Positions 36,677-49,327 of a DNA stretch of 64,000 nucleotides are shown here, one piece after another. The first letter of the stretch is position 1. Each line of letters starts with the position of its first letter. The position numbers and the translations under genes were made by a program. The DNA is from Pseudoxanthomonas suwonensis 11-1. GTDB lineage: Bacteria; Pseudomonadota; Gammaproteobacteria; Xanthomonadales; Xanthomonadaceae. The stretch spans positions 434,001 through 498,000 of the forward strand of contig NC_014924.1 of assembly GCF_000185965.1 (NCBI RefSeq), written 5' to 3'. Under the pieces are notes generated by a model, which had not been told where the DNA came from, searched no databases, and saw nothing but the letters and a program-made list of their open reading frames with translations.

Positions 36677-39600
36677 ATGCGCCGCTTCAACGTATCCGAG
36701 TGGGCGCTGCACAACCGCGGGCTGGTGCTGTACGCGATGATCGCGCTGGCGGTCATCGGCACCTGGTCCTACCTGCGGCTGGGCCAGAGCGAGGACCCGC
36801 CGTTCACCTTCAAGGCCATGGTGGTGCAGACCCTGTGGCCGGGTGCGACCGCCGAGGAAGTCTCGCAGCAGGTCACCGAGCGCATCGAGAAGGCGGTGAT
36901 GAACACCGGCAAGTACGAGTTCGTGCGCAGCTACTCGCGCCCGGGCGAGTCGCAGGTGATCTTCATGGCGCGCGACTCGATGCGCTCGAAGGACGTGCCG
37001 GACCTGTTCTACCAGGTGCGCAAGAAGGTCGGCGACATCCGTGCGACCCTGCCCGAGGGCGTGATCGGCCCGTTCTTCAACGACGAGTTCGGCGACACCT
37101 TCGGCAACATCTACGCCCTGACCGGCGAGGGCTTCGACTACGCCATCCTCAAGGACTACGCCGACCGCATCCAGCTGGAACTGCAGCGGGTGGCCGACGT
37201 GGGCAAGGTCGAGCTGATCGGCCTGCAGGACGAGAAGGTCTGGATCGAGATCGACAACGCGCGCCTGGCCACGCTGGGCATCCCGCTGCAGGCCGTGCAG
37301 CAGGCGCTGGAAGGGCAGAACGCGGTGGTGCCGGCGGGCTTCTACGAGACCCCGACCGAACGCGTGCAGCTGCGCGTGGATGGCCCGTTCCGCACGCTGG
37401 ACGAGATCCGTGCGTTCCCGGTGCGCGCCAACGGCCGCACCATCCGCCTGCAGGACGTGGCCACGGTGACCCGCGGCTTCGCCGATCCGGCGGCACCGCG
37501 GATGCGCTTCATGGGCCAGGACGCGATCGGCATTGCCGTCGCCATGCGCGACGGCGGCCATATCCTGCGCCTGGGCGAGGAGCTGGAAGCGGAGTTCGCG
37601 CGCCTGCAGGAGCAGCTGCCGGCAGGCATGGAGCTGCGCAAGGTGTCCGACCAGCCCGAGGCGGTGCGCGACTCGGTCGGCGAGTTCGTGCGCGTGCTGG
37701 GCGAGGCGGTGACCATCGTGCTGCTGGTCAGCTTCTTCTCGCTGGGTTTCCGTACCGGCCTGGTGGTGGCGGTTTCGATCCCGCTGGTGCTGGCGATGAC
37801 CTTCGCGGTGATGAACTACTTCGGCATCGGCCTGCACAAGATCTCGCTGGGCGCGCTGGTGCTGGCGCTGGGTCTGATGGTGGACGATGCGATCATCGCG
37901 GTGGAGATGATGGCCATCAAGATGGAGCAGGGCTTCGACCGCCTGCGCGCGGCCAGCTTCGCCTGGGAGTCCACCGCGTTCCCGATGCTGACCGGCACCC
38001 TGATCACCGCCGCCGGCTTCCTGCCCATCGCCACCGCCGCCTCCAGCACCGGCGAGTACACCCGCTCGCTGTTCCAGGTGGTGACAATCGCCCTGCTGGT
38101 GTCGTGGATCGCCGCGGTGCTGTTCATCCCGTACCTGGGCGACAAGATGCTGCCGGACCTGGCGCATCCGCAGCCGCCCAGGCCGGGCAGCTTCGCCGCA
38201 CGCCGGCGCGCCTTCCGCGAGCGGCTGGCCGACCGCTGGCCGCAGTACGCCGGGCTGCTGGCACCGGCGCCGCTCGACGGCCACCACCATGATCCGTACC
38301 AGCGCCCGTTCTACCAGCGTTTCCGGCGCCTGCTGGACGCCTGCCTGCGCCGGCGCTGGCTGGTGATCGGCGCGACCGTCGGCCTGTTCGTGCTGTCGCT
38401 GCTGATGTTCCGCTTCGTGCCGCAGCAGTTCTTCCCGGACTCGACCCGACCGGAGCTGATGGTCGACATCGAGCTGGCCGAGGGCGTGTCGCTGCGCTCC
38501 ACCGAAGCGCAGGCGAAGAAGCTGGAGGCGCTGCTGCAGCAGCGCGAGGGCATCCGCAACTACGTGGCCTACGTCGGCACCGGTTCGCCGCGCTTCTACC
38601 TGCCGCTGGACCAGCAGCTGCCGGCGACCAACTTCAGCCAGTTCGTGGTGCTGGCCGAGGACATCCAGTCGCGCGAGGAACTGCGCAACTGGCTGCTGCG
38701 CGAGGTGGCACCGCAGTTCCCCGAGCTGCAGATGCGCGTGACCCGCCTGGAGAACGGCCCGCCCGTCGGCTACCCGGTGCAGTTCCGCGTTTCCGGCGAG
38801 CACATCGACCAGGTGCGCGCGATCGCGCGCAAGGTCGCGGAGAAGGTGCGCGCCAACCCGCACACCACCAACGTCAACCTGGACTGGGACGAGCCGAGCA
38901 AGGTGGTGCGCCTGGAAATCGACCAGGACCGCGCCCGCGCGCTGGGCGTCAACAGCGCCCAGCTGGCGCAGTTCCTCAGCGCGCAGCTGTCCGGCTACAC
39001 CGCCAGCACCTTCCGCGAGGGCAACGAGCTGGTCGGGATCATGCTGCGCGGTGGCGCCGGCGACCGCGAGCAGCTGGAACTGCTGGGCAGCCTGGCCATC
39101 CCCACCGGCGACGGCGGCAGCGTGGCGCTGTCGCAGGTCGCGCGCCTGCGGCAGACCTTCGAGGAGGGGATCATCTGGCACCGCGACCGGCTGCCGACGA
39201 TCACCGTGCGCGCGGACATCGGCGACGAGCTGCTGCCGGCGGCGGTCACCGCGCAGATCGATCCGACCCTGGAGGAGATCCGCGCCTCGATGCCGGCCGG
39301 CTACCTGCTGCAGGTGGGCGGTTCGGTGGAGGACTCGGCGCGCGGCCAGAACTCGATCAAGGCCGGCATGCCGCTGTTCCTGTTCGTGGTCACCACGCTG
39401 CTGATGCTGCAGCTGCGCAGCTTCTCGCGCACGCTGATGGTGCTGGTGACCGCGCCCCTGGGCTTGATCGGCGCTACCTGGTTCCTGCTGCTGTTCCGGA
39501 TGCCGTTCGGCTTCGTGGCGCTGCTCGGCACGATCGCGCTGGCCGGCATGGTGATGCGCAACTCGGTGATCCTGGTCGACCAGATCGAGCAGGACATCGC

Positions 39601-39841
39601 CGCCGGCCACGACCGCTGGCACGCGATCGTCGACGCCACGGTGCGCCGCTTCCGCCCGATCGTGCTGACCGCACTCACCGCGGTGCTGGCGATGATCCCG
39701 CTGTCGCGCAGCGCGTTCTACGGCTCGATGGCGGTGGCGATCATGGGCGGCCTGATCGTGGCCACTGCGCTGACCCTGCTGTTCCTGCCGGCGCTGTACG
39801 CGGCCTGGTTCCGGGTCAAGCCGGAAGAAGCAACGGCCTGA
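36677..39841 (+). CDS. RND-family efflux permease
   Basis: Proton-driven inner-membrane transporter of 1054 residues with the AcrB-like 12-helix plan, two large periplasmic loops and internal duplication. Helix 4 carries LALGLMVDDAIIAVEMM near residue 400, where the paired Asp residues relay protons. The N-terminus starts MRRFNVSEWALHNRGLVLY with LRLGQSEDPPFTFKAM, typical of the MdtB/Aro-type RND subgroup. With the adaptor gene 3 nt upstream and TolC nearby, the window encodes a full tripartite pump. Substrates are unknown. Confidence 0.94.
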   Translation: MRRFNVSEWALHNRGLVLYAMIALAVIGTWSYLRLGQSEDPPFTFKAMVVQTLWPGATAEEVSQQVTERIEKAVMNTGKYEFVRSYSRPGESQVIFMARDSMRSKDVPDLFYQVRKKVGDIRATLPEGVIGPFFNDEFGDTFGNIYALTGEGFDYAILKDYADRIQLELQRVADVGKVELIGLQDEKVWIEIDNARLATLGIPLQAVQQALEGQNAVVPAGFYETPTERVQLRVDGPFRTLDEIRAFPVRANGRTIRLQDVATVTRGFADPAAPRMRFMGQDAIGIAVAMRDGGHILRLGEELEAEFARLQEQLPAGMELRKVSDQPEAVRDSVGEFVRVLGEAVTIVLLVSFFSLGFRTGLVVAVSIPLVLAMTFAVMNYFGIGLHKISLGALVLALGLMVDDAIIAVEMMAIKMEQGFDRLRAASFAWESTAFPMLTGTLITAAGFLPIATAASSTGEYTRSLFQVVTIALLVSWIAAVLFIPYLGDKMLPDLAHPQPPRPGSFAARRRAFRERLADRWPQYAGLLAPAPLDGHHHDPYQRPFYQRFRRLLDACLRRRWLVIGATVGLFVLSLLMFRFVPQQFFPDSTRPELMVDIELAEGVSLRSTEAQAKKLEALLQQREGIRNYVAYVGTGSPRFYLPLDQQLPATNFSQFVVLAEDIQSREELRNWLLREVAPQFPELQMRVTRLENGPPVGYPVQFRVSGEHIDQVRAIARKVAEKVRANPHTTNVNLDWDEPSKVVRLEIDQDRARALGVNSAQLAQFLSAQLSGYTASTFREGNELVGIMLRGGAGDREQLELLGSLAIPTGDGGSVALSQVARLRQTFEEGIIWHRDRLPTITVRADIGDELLPAAVTAQIDPTLEEIRASMPAGYLLQVGGSVEDSARGQNSIKAGMPLFLFVVTTLLMLQLRSFSRTLMVLVTAPLGLIGATWFLLLFRMPFGFVALLGTIALAGMVMRNSVILVDQIEQDIAAGHDRWHAIVDATVRRFRPIVLTALTAVLAMIPLSRSAFYGSMAVAIMGGLIVATALTLLFLPALYAAWFRVKPEEATA

Positions 39842-40009
39842 CGGTCTGGCGGTGTGGCTGAAGCGATGCCGCCGCTTCGGCTACGCCCCGGGCACACCCG
39901 CACGAAGCCCCACTCCCCTCGGAAGAGGGGAACCCGGGTGCGCTTCGCTTACCCGTCGGCCAGCGCCATCGTCCCGGCCAATCACCAATCACGAATCACG
40001 AATCACGAA
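39842..40009. other. Intergenic repeat region between RND permease and lysR
   Basis: 168 bp without a gene. It contains a perfect hairpin CCCCTC-ggaa-GAGGGG (39915-39930) inside sequence that looks like a dispersed intergenic repeat (ggaacccgggtgcgcttcgc), then the start of a pure 7-bp tandem array. Confidence 0.6.
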
Positions 40010-40021
40010 TCACGAATCCCC
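39980..40021 (+). repeat. Solo heptamer array (AATCACG x6)
   Basis: Six 7-bp units: aatcacc, then aatcacg four times, then aatcccc. They are the same unit as the arrays bracketing the four-helix-bundle gene at 4.8-5.3 kb. The lysR stop codon (TGA, 40010-40012) and its last codons (GDS) lie inside the array, so it has replaced the native gene end. Confidence 0.85.
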
Positions 40022-40876
40022 GCGCAACAACGCCACGAACGCCTGCGCCGCCCGCGACAGCGTGCGCCCGCCATGCACCACGTATCCGAGCTGTCGCGAC
40101 AGCTGCGCGCCCTGGACCGGCAGCACTTGCACCTGGGTGTCGAGCATGGTCTGCGGCAGCGCGCTCCAGGCCAGGCCGACCGAGACCAGCATCTTGATGG
40201 TCTCCATGTAGTTGGTGGTCAGGCGCAGCTGCAGCGACAGTCCGCGACGGGCGAAGGTCTGCGCGATGATGCGGTGGGTGAAGGTGCCCGGGTCCGGCAG
40301 CACCGCCGGATGCGCGGCGATATCGGCCAGCGTCACCTTCGCCATCCGCGCCAGCGGATGGTCCGGCGCCACCACGAAGCGCAGCGGGTCGTCCCATACC
40401 GGCGTCGCCACCAGCGGCGGCTCGGTGGGGCCGAGCGTGGTCACCGCCAGCTCCGCATCGCCGCCCAGCACCTGGGCGTAGGCCTGCTCCGAATCCATGA
40501 AGCGGATATCCAGCGCCACCCGCGGGTGCAGCGCGGTGAAGCGGCGCAGCAGCGCCGGCAGCCGGTGCAGGCCGATGTGGTGGCTGGTGGCCAGGCTCAG
40601 GCGGCCGCCGATGTCGTGGCCGAGGTCCTGCAGGGCACGCCGCGCCGCGTCCGCCTCGGCGAGCATCTGCCGCGCACGTGGCAGCAGCAGGCGCCCGGCC
40701 TCGGTCAGCACCACCTGGCGGCCCAGCCGGTCGAACAGGCGCACGTCCAGGTCCTGTTCCAGCTGGGCGATGCGCTTGCTTACCGCCGGCTGGGTCAGGT
40801 GCAGCTGTTCGGCGGCCGCGGAGAAGCCGCCGCGGTCGGCGACGGCGACGAATGCCGACAGGCTGGCCCAGTCCAT
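40010..40876 (-). CDS. LysR-family transcriptional regulator
   Basis: 288 residues. The winged helix-turn-helix at about 1-60 ([35 protein letters not shown]) is followed by a periplasmic-binding-type effector domain. It is divergent from leuC with 136 bp between, so it is a candidate activator or repressor of leuCD; the effector would plausibly be a leucine-pathway intermediate, which is an inference. The last three codons and stop are provided by a heptamer repeat array, so the C-terminus may be altered compared with relatives. Confidence 0.92.
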   Translation of the reverse strand: MDWASLSAFVAVADRGGFSAAAEQLHLTQPAVSKRIAQLEQDLDVRLFDRLGRQVVLTEAGRLLLPRARQMLAEADAARRALQDLGHDIGGRLSLATSHHIGLHRLPALLRRFTALHPRVALDIRFMDSEQAYAQVLGGDAELAVTTLGPTEPPLVATPVWDDPLRFVVAPDHPLARMAKVTLADIAAHPAVLPDPGTFTHRIIAQTFARRGLSLQLRLTTNYMETIKMLVSVGLAWSALPQTMLDTQVQVLPVQGAQLSRQLGYVVHGGRTLSRAAQAFVALLRGDS

Positions 40877-40891
40877 CGCGGCTCCGGATTG

Positions 40892-40908
40892 GATTCCTGG
40901 AAGGAATC
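40892..40908. promoter_or_regulatory. Palindrome in the lysR-leuC intergenic region
   Basis: GATTCC, 5-nt TGGAA, GGAATC: a perfect 6-bp-arm dyad just upstream of the lysR start. It includes the T-N11-A pattern of LysR boxes. It is the best candidate operator for the divergent regulator. Confidence 0.55.
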
Positions 40909-41012
40909 TACCGGATGAAAAATATGCATTTGAGTTATCGATGGCAAGGCGGCAGGATTCCCCTTCAGCCCGGCGGGCAGTCCATGCCCGCCACCGCCAG
41001 AGGAACAGAGGG

Positions 41013-42440
41013 ATGGCCGGCAAGACCCTGTACGACAAGCTGTGGGAAATGCACGAGGTGACCCGTCGCGACGACGGCTCCTCGCTGATCTACATCGACC
41101 GCCACATCCTGCACGAGGTGACCTCGCCGCAGGCGTTCGAGGGACTCCGGCTCGCCGGCCGCAAGCCGTGGCGCGTGGACGCCAACATCGCCACGCCCGA
41201 CCACAACGTGCCGACCACCCGCGCCGAGCGCGCCGGCGGCCTGCAGGCCATCGCCGACCCGGTGTCGCGGCTGCAGGTGCAGACCCTGGACGAGAACTGC
41301 GAGGACTTCGGCATCCTCGAGTTCCGGATGGACGACACCCGCCAGGGCATCGTCCACGTGGTCGGCCCCGAGCAGGGCGCTACCCTGCCGGGCATGACCG
41401 TGGTCTGCGGCGACTCGCACACCTCCACGCATGGTGCCTTCGGCGCGCTGGCGCACGGCATCGGCACCTCCGAGGTCGAACACGTGCTGGCCACCCAGTG
41501 CCTGGTGGCCAAGAAGATGAAGAACATGCAGGTCCGGGTCGAAGGAAAGCTCGGCGCGGGCGTCACCGCCAAGGACATCGTGCTGGCGGTGATCGGCAGG
41601 ATCGGCACCGCCGGCGGCAACGGCCACGCGCTGGAGTTTGCCGGCAGCGCTATCCGCGACCTGTCGATCGAGGGCCGCATGACCATCTGCAACATGGCCA
41701 TCGAGGCCGGCGCGCGGGTGGGCATGGTGGCGGTGGACGAGAAGACCATCGAATACGTGAAGGGCCGCCCGTTCGCGCCCAAGGGCGAACAGTGGGACGC
41801 GGCCGTGGCGTTGTGGCGCAGCCTGGTCTCCGATCCGGACGCGCATTTCGACACCGTGGTCGAGCTGCGCGCCGAGGACATCAGGCCGCAGGTCAGCTGG
41901 GGCACCTCGCCGGAGATGGTGGTGGCCGTCGACGCCGCGGTGCCGGATCCGGCGCGCGAGGACGATCCGGTGAAGAAGGACTCGATCGTGCGCGCGCTCA
42001 AGTACATGGGCCTGCAGCCCAACCAGCCGATCACCTCGATCCGCCTGGACCGCGTGTTCATCGGCTCCTGCACCAATTCGCGCATCGAGGACCTGCGCGC
42101 CGCCGCCGCGGTGGCGCGCGGGCGCAAGGTGGCGCCGACGGTCAAGCAGGCGCTGGTGGTGCCCGGCTCGGGCCTGGTCAAGGCCCAGGCCGAGGCCGAA
42201 GGACTGGACAAGGTGTTCATCGAGGCCGGCTTCGAGTGGCGCGAGCCGGGCTGCTCCATGTGCCTGGCGATGAATCCCGACAAGCTGGGCGCCGGCGAGC
42301 ATTGCGCCTCCACGTCCAACCGCAACTTCGAGGGCCGCCAGGGCGCCGGTGGCCGCACCCACCTGGTGAGCCCGGCGATGGCGGCCGCCGCCGCGGTGGC
42401 CGGCCGTTTCGTCGACGTGCGCGAACTGGTCCAGGCCTGA
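41013..42440 (+). CDS. leuC: 3-isopropylmalate dehydratase large subunit
   Basis: With LeuD isomerises 2-isopropylmalate to 3-isopropylmalate, the second leucine-specific step, using a [4Fe-4S] cluster. The 475 residues start [16 protein letters not shown]. They have [30 protein letters not shown] and [13 protein letters not shown], whose cysteines bind the cluster. GAGG and AGAGGG lie upstream of ATG 41013. leuD follows after 13 nt. Control by the divergent LysR gene is probable. Confidence 0.98.
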   Translation: MAGKTLYDKLWEMHEVTRRDDGSSLIYIDRHILHEVTSPQAFEGLRLAGRKPWRVDANIATPDHNVPTTRAERAGGLQAIADPVSRLQVQTLDENCEDFGILEFRMDDTRQGIVHVVGPEQGATLPGMTVVCGDSHTSTHGAFGALAHGIGTSEVEHVLATQCLVAKKMKNMQVRVEGKLGAGVTAKDIVLAVIGRIGTAGGNGHALEFAGSAIRDLSIEGRMTICNMAIEAGARVGMVAVDEKTIEYVKGRPFAPKGEQWDAAVALWRSLVSDPDAHFDTVVELRAEDIRPQVSWGTSPEMVVAVDAAVPDPAREDDPVKKDSIVRALKYMGLQPNQPITSIRLDRVFIGSCTNSRIEDLRAAAAVARGRKVAPTVKQALVVPGSGLVKAQAEAEGLDKVFIEAGFEWREPGCSMCLAMNPDKLGAGEHCASTSNRNFEGRQGAGGRTHLVSPAMAAAAAVAGRFVDVRELVQA

Positions 42441-42453
42441 GGAGACCACCGAG

Positions 42454-43101
42454 ATGAAAGCTTTCACCACGCACACCGGCCTGGTCGCCCCGCTGGACCG
42501 CGCCAATGTCGATACCGACCAGATCATCCCCAAGCAGTTCCTGAAGTCGATCAAGCGCACCGGCTTCGGCCCGAACCTGTTCGACGAGTGGCGCTACCTG
42601 GACGTGGGCCAGCCCGGCGAGGACAGCAGCAGGCGCCCGGTCAACCCGGACTTCGTGCTGAACTTCCCACGCTACCAGGGCGCCAGCGTGCTGCTGGCAC
42701 GCGAGAACTTCGGCTGCGGCTCCTCGCGCGAGCACGCGCCGTGGGCGCTGGACGAGTACGGTTTCCGCGCCATCATCGCGCCGAGCTTCGCCGACATCTT
42801 CTTCAACAACAGCTTCAAGAACGGCCTGCTGCCGATCGTGCTGGAGGACAAGGAAGTGGACGCCCTGTTCGCCCAGTGCGAGGCGACCGAGGGCTACACC
42901 CTGACCGTGGACCTGGCTGCGCAGACCGTCACCCGCCCGGACGGCGTGCAGTACGGCTTCGAGATCGACGCCTTCCGCAAGCACTGCCTGCTCAACGGCC
43001 TGGACGACATCGGCCTGACCCTGCAGGAGAAGGACGCGATCACCGCCTTCGAGGCCCGCCACCGCGCCGCCCAGCCGTGGCTGTTCAACGCCGGCGCCTG
43101 A
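42454..43101 (+). CDS. leuD: 3-isopropylmalate dehydratase small subunit
   Basis: Swivel-domain partner of LeuC. The 215 residues include [38 protein letters not shown] and [17 protein letters not shown], all diagnostic. It is 13 nt downstream of leuC with AGGAG before the ATG, and is followed by an intrinsic terminator at 43128-43150. leuB is not next: it lies on the opposite strand beyond gdhA. Confidence 0.98.
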   Translation: MKAFTTHTGLVAPLDRANVDTDQIIPKQFLKSIKRTGFGPNLFDEWRYLDVGQPGEDSSRRPVNPDFVLNFPRYQGASVLLARENFGCGSSREHAPWALDEYGFRAIIAPSFADIFFNNSFKNGLLPIVLEDKEVDALFAQCEATEGYTLTVDLAAQTVTRPDGVQYGFEIDAFRKHCLLNGLDDIGLTLQEKDAITAFEARHRAAQPWLFNAGA

Positions 43102-43443
43102 GCGGACGCAGCTGGTGACCCAGGAAGAGGCCACCTTCGGGTGGCCTTTTCGTGACCATCAATGGTGGGAGCCCGGGCGGGGCGAGGGGCGTCGCAGGGC
43201 CCGCTTGCCGCGATGTCTCCGCGCCCGGCGTGGTGCCTGTGCTTTGCGGCCCGGACCTGGAACCATGCAGGCGATCTGCCCGCAACCCAGGTCCGTGACC
43301 ATGAAAGCCGTGGCCCTCCTTCGACGCCTTTGGGCCCGGCTTCCAGTCGCCCGGCCATGTCGTTGGCCGGCTGCGGGGCTGGAGATACAGACGGAAACCC
43401 CGCGCGAAGGCGGCGTTTCCGTTGCAGCGATCGCGCGCCGGAC
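43102..43443. other. Convergent intergenic region leuD-gdhA
   Basis: 342 bp. It has the leuD terminator (43128-43150) and, reading from the minus strand, a GGAAAC.../...GTTTCC hairpin near 43393-43421 suited to ending gdhA. I see no gene in the middle. Confidence 0.6.
43128..43150 (+). terminator. Intrinsic terminator of leuCD
   Basis: AGGCCACC (43128-43135), TTCG tetraloop, GGTGGCCT (43140-43147), then TTT. It lies 26 bp after the leuD stop. Confidence 0.92.
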
Positions 43444-44784
<1,341 letters not shown>

Positions 44785-44827
44785 TGCCTTCACTCCTGCC
44801 CTTGGCGTCGTGGAATGGTGTCGCCTC

Positions 44828-45886
44828 TCAGCCGAGGCGTTCGATGACCGCCTGCGCGGCCTGCGTGGTGCCGACCGCCTGGCCGGGCGCGGCGAGGTCG
44901 GCGGTGAAAACGCGGTCGTCCAGCGCCGACGACACCGCCGCTTCCAGCGCCGCGGCTTCCGCTTCCAGCCCCAGCGAGTGGCGCAGCAGCATGGCGGCGC
45001 TGAGGATGGTCGCGTAGGGATTGGCGATGCCCTTGCCGGCGATGTCCGGAGCCGAGCCGTGGATCGGCTCATAGATCCCGGTCTTTCCCTCGCCCAGCGA
45101 GGCCGAGGCCAGCAGCCCCAGCGAGCCGGCCAGCATCGAAGCCTCGTCGGTGAGGATGTCGCCGAACATGTTCTCGGTGACGATCACGTCGTAGGCGCGC
45201 GGCTTGGACAGCAGGTGCATGGCCATGGAATCGACCAGCTGGTGTTCCACGGTCACGTCCGGGAATTCCTCGCGCATGATCCGCGCGGTGACGTCGCGCC
45301 ACAGGCGAGAGGTCTCCAGCACGTTGGCCTTGTCCACCGAGGTGAGGTGGCCGCGGCGGCTGCGCGCCAGGGCGGCGGCGCTGCGCACCACGCGCTCGAT
45401 CTCGGCCACCGTGTAGCGGCACAGGTCGCTGGCGTCGGTGGCGCTGCGGGTCTTGTCGCCGAAGTAGATGCCGCCGGTCAGCTCGCGCACGACCACGATG
45501 TCCACGCCTTCCAGCAGCTCGGACTTGATCGGCGAGGCGCCCAGGGCGGCGGAGTGCGGACGCACCGGGCGCAGGTTGGCGAACAGGCCAAGCGCCTTGC
45601 GGATCGCCAGCAGGCCCTGCTCCGGGCGCACCCTGGCATTGGGGTCGGACCACTTGGGGCCACCGACGGCACCGAGCAGGATCGCGTCGGCGTTCTTCGC
45701 CGCCTCCAGCGTGGACGCCGGAAGCGGCTCGCCATGGCGGTCGATGGCGATGCCGCCGATGTCGTGCTCCTGGAAGGAGAAGACGTGGCCATGGCGGGCG
45801 GCGATGGCTTCCAGCACCGGCAAGGTGGCGGAGACGATCTCCGGGCCGATGCCGTCACCGGGCAGTACGACGATGTTCGCGTGCAT
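44828..45886 (-). CDS. leuB: 3-isopropylmalate dehydrogenase
   Basis: Oxidative decarboxylation of 3-isopropylmalate to 2-oxoisocaproate with NAD. The 352 residues include [73 protein letters not shown] and [18 protein letters not shown], the expected catalytic and cofactor motifs. It lies 42 bp downstream of a small open frame and 43 bp upstream of gdhA. It is separated from leuCD, which run on the opposite strand. Confidence 0.98.
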   Translation of the reverse strand: MHANIVVLPGDGIGPEIVSATLPVLEAIAARHGHVFSFQEHDIGGIAIDRHGEPLPASTLEAAKNADAILLGAVGGPKWSDPNARVRPEQGLLAIRKALGLFANLRPVRPHSAALGASPIKSELLEGVDIVVVRELTGGIYFGDKTRSATDASDLCRYTVAEIERVVRSAAALARSRRGHLTSVDKANVLETSRLWRDVTARIMREEFPDVTVEHQLVDSMAMHLLSKPRAYDVIVTENMFGDILTDEASMLAGSLGLLASASLGEGKTGIYEPIHGSAPDIAGKGIANPYATILSAAMLLRHSLGLEAEAAALEAAVSSALDDRVFTADLAAPGQAVGTTQAAQAVIERLG

Positions 45887-45928
45887 GGGGGTGTCTCGTG
45901 ACTGGGGGATGCGCGCCGGGGCGCGGGC

Positions 45929-46135
45929 TTATTCGGCGGCCTCGGCCGGTTCGGCTTGCCTGGTCGCAGGCGGCACGGCGGCCGCGCGCAGCAGGGCCGC
46001 GGCTTCGGCTTCCGCCTCGGCCACGGTTTCCGGGCGCGGCGGCAGCGGCGTATCCGCGTGGCGGCGGGCCAGTGCGCGGCTGACGGCCGCATCGAAGGTC
46101 AGGGTGGCAGCCGGGTTGCTCTCGGCGATGGGCAT
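45929..46135 (-). CDS. Small protein of unknown function between leuA and leuB
   Basis: 68 residues, MPIAESNPAATLTFDAAVSRALARRH..., ending AEPAEAAE. It is Ala/Glu-rich with no domain I recognise. AAGGA lies 8 nt before the ATG, and third-position codon bias is like that of the neighbours. These points, and its place in the operon 42 bp before leuB, support translation. It could be a small regulatory or structural protein, or a coupling frame for leuB. A strong hairpin with a T-rich tail (46186-46222) separates it from leuA. Confidence 0.62.
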   Translation of the reverse strand: MPIAESNPAATLTFDAAVSRALARRHADTPLPPRPETVAEAEAEAAALLRAAAVPPATRQAEPAEAAE

Positions 46136-46185
46136 GGAACATTCCTTGGCGACCGGCACGGGGAGCGCCGGTCGTGGGTCGATCG

Positions 46186-46222
46186 AAAGGAAACCGGCCG
46201 CCGGCTCCCCACCGGCGGCCGG
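46186..46222 (-). terminator. Hairpin with T-rich tail after leuA
   Basis: On the minus strand an 11-bp perfect stem (CCGGCCGCCGG/CCGGCGGCCGG, loop of 7 nt, 46194-46222) is followed by TTTCCTTTC. It probably terminates part of the transcript after leuA and lowers leuB/gdhA expression. Confidence 0.7.
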
Positions 46223-46238
46223 CCAGTTCTGCAATCGG

Positions 46239-47809
<1,571 letters not shown>

Positions 47810-47813
<4 letters not shown>

Positions 47814-48964
47814 CAGGTGAACTCCTCTTCGCTGACGGGCTGCGGCGCGTTCGGCGCCTTTGTGACGGGAATGGTTGCAGGGGACAGGTTAGCTGCTGGA
47901 CGGCGCTTTGCCACGGGTGGGTCTTTGCGCGGCGCAGCATCCCCCTTGGCGGCAGCTGCGGGCTCGGGGCCGCGGTTGCGCCGGCGCGGTTTGCGCGGCG
48001 GTCGCGGGCGGACCTCGGACAGCAGCTGGGCCAGGGTGGCGGCATCGATATTGCCGCCGGAGACCACGGCGCACTTGCGCCGCCCGGCCACGCGGCGGCC
48101 TGCGGCCAGGGCCAGGGCGCCGGCGCCCTCGGCGATCAGGTTCTCTTCCAGGGCCAGGCGCACCAGGGTCTCGCGCAGCTCGGCCTCGCGCACGATGACC
48201 ACGTCGTCCAGCAGGCGGGCGCACAGCTGGCGGGTCAGGAAGCCGGGCACCTTCACCCGCACGCCGTCGGCCAGGGACTTCACCGGGTCGATCTGGCGGA
48301 CGTCGCCGCGGATGGCGCGGGCCATCGAATCCACGCCCTCGACCTGGGCGCCGACCACGCGCACGCCCTGGGACTTCAGCGCCAGCGCCACGCCCGAGGC
48401 CAGGCCGCCGCCGCCGATCGGGACGATCACCACGTCCGGGGCGTGCGGCGCGATCTCGATCCCGATCGTGCCCTGGCCGGCAATTACGTCCGGGTCGTCG
48501 AACGCGGACAGGAAACGGTAGCCGTACTGCTCGGCCAGCTGGCGGGCGAAGGCGAAGGCCTCGTCGTAGCTGTCGCCGTGCTGGCGCACGGTGGCGCCCC
48601 AGTGGGTGACGCCGGCGATCTTGGTCTCCGGTGCGCCGTGCGGCATCACCGTGATCGCCTGCACGCCCAGGCGGTAGGCGGCCCAGGCCACGCCCTGGGC
48701 ATGGTTGCCGGCCGAGGCGCAGATCACCGGGCGTTCGTCGCCGCGCTCGCGCGCGGCCAGCATCGCGTTGAGCGCGCCGCGGACCTTGTAGGAGCCGGTG
48801 CGCTGCAGGTTCTCCAGCTTGAGCATCACGCCGAAGCGTTCGGCCTGGTGCATCGGCGTCACCGGCAGGAACCGGCGCAGCCGCGACTGCGCGGCCAGCA
48901 CGTCGGCAACGCCGACGTCGCCGACGTCAGGTTCCCCGGTGCTGGCGCGGCCGGTCTCAGGCAT
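47810..48964 (-). CDS. ilvA: Threonine dehydratase (PLP-dependent), no ACT domain
   Basis: Deaminates threonine to 2-oxobutyrate, the first step to isoleucine. The 384 residues have the fold-type II PLP core: [19 protein letters not shown] contains the PLP Lys, [12 protein letters not shown] follows, and [11 protein letters not shown] binds phosphate. After about residue 315 there is only a basic, Ala/Pro/Arg-rich tail in place of the ACT-like regulatory domains of the usual biosynthetic IlvA (about 510 residues). Direct feedback by isoleucine through ACT sites is therefore not expected. ATG 48964 fits. The stop overlaps the leuA start. Confidence 0.93.
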
Positions 48965-49057
48965 CGCCGCGGTGCTCCGTGCGATCCGGGAGAAGGCACC
49001 TCCGCACCGTTGCCTCCGCACGGGCGGCAACGGTGGTGGTGAAGGGCAGCGGCATGC

Positions 49058-49327
49058 TCACGGTGCCGCCCCATCGGCCGCGCCGGGCAGCGGGCCATCC
49101 ACGGGCACGACCTCGACCGACTCGCAGTCGTACACCTTCTGCAGCTGGCGGCGCAGGGTCTCGGCCGGGCGGCCGCCATCGACCAGCAGCTGCAGCCTCC
49201 AGCGCCCGTCGCTGGCGGGCGAACCCTGGATCGCGCGCGGGGCGAAGCCGCGGCGCTCGGTCATGCCGATCACGCGCACCAGCGCGCCCTCCACGGGCTT
49301 CAGCACCAGGTCAAGCCGGTAGTGCAT
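49058..49327 (-). CDS. ilvM: Acetolactate synthase II small subunit
   Basis: 89-residue ACT-domain regulatory subunit for the IlvG catalytic subunit: [28 protein letters not shown], then [29 protein letters not shown]. It overlaps the ilvG stop by 17 nt, so translation is coupled. The short single-ACT form is that of IlvM, not of the longer IlvH/IlvN. A 93-bp gap separates it from ilvA. Confidence 0.92.
   Translation of the reverse strand: MHYRLDLVLKPVEGALVRVIGMTERRGFAPRAIQGSPASDGRWRLQLLVDGGRPAETLRRQLQKVYDCESVEVVPVDGPLPGAADGAAP

Noticed and set aside
35522..39622. A 1366-codon open frame antisense to the RND adaptor and permease genes
   Set aside because: It is the mirror of two well-supported genes in GC-rich DNA, has His/Arg/Gln-rich composition without domains, and the forward frame has clear RND motifs throughout.
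39980..40021. Heptamer array considered as a CRISPR remnant
   Set aside because: Units are 7 bp, head to tail, with no spacers.
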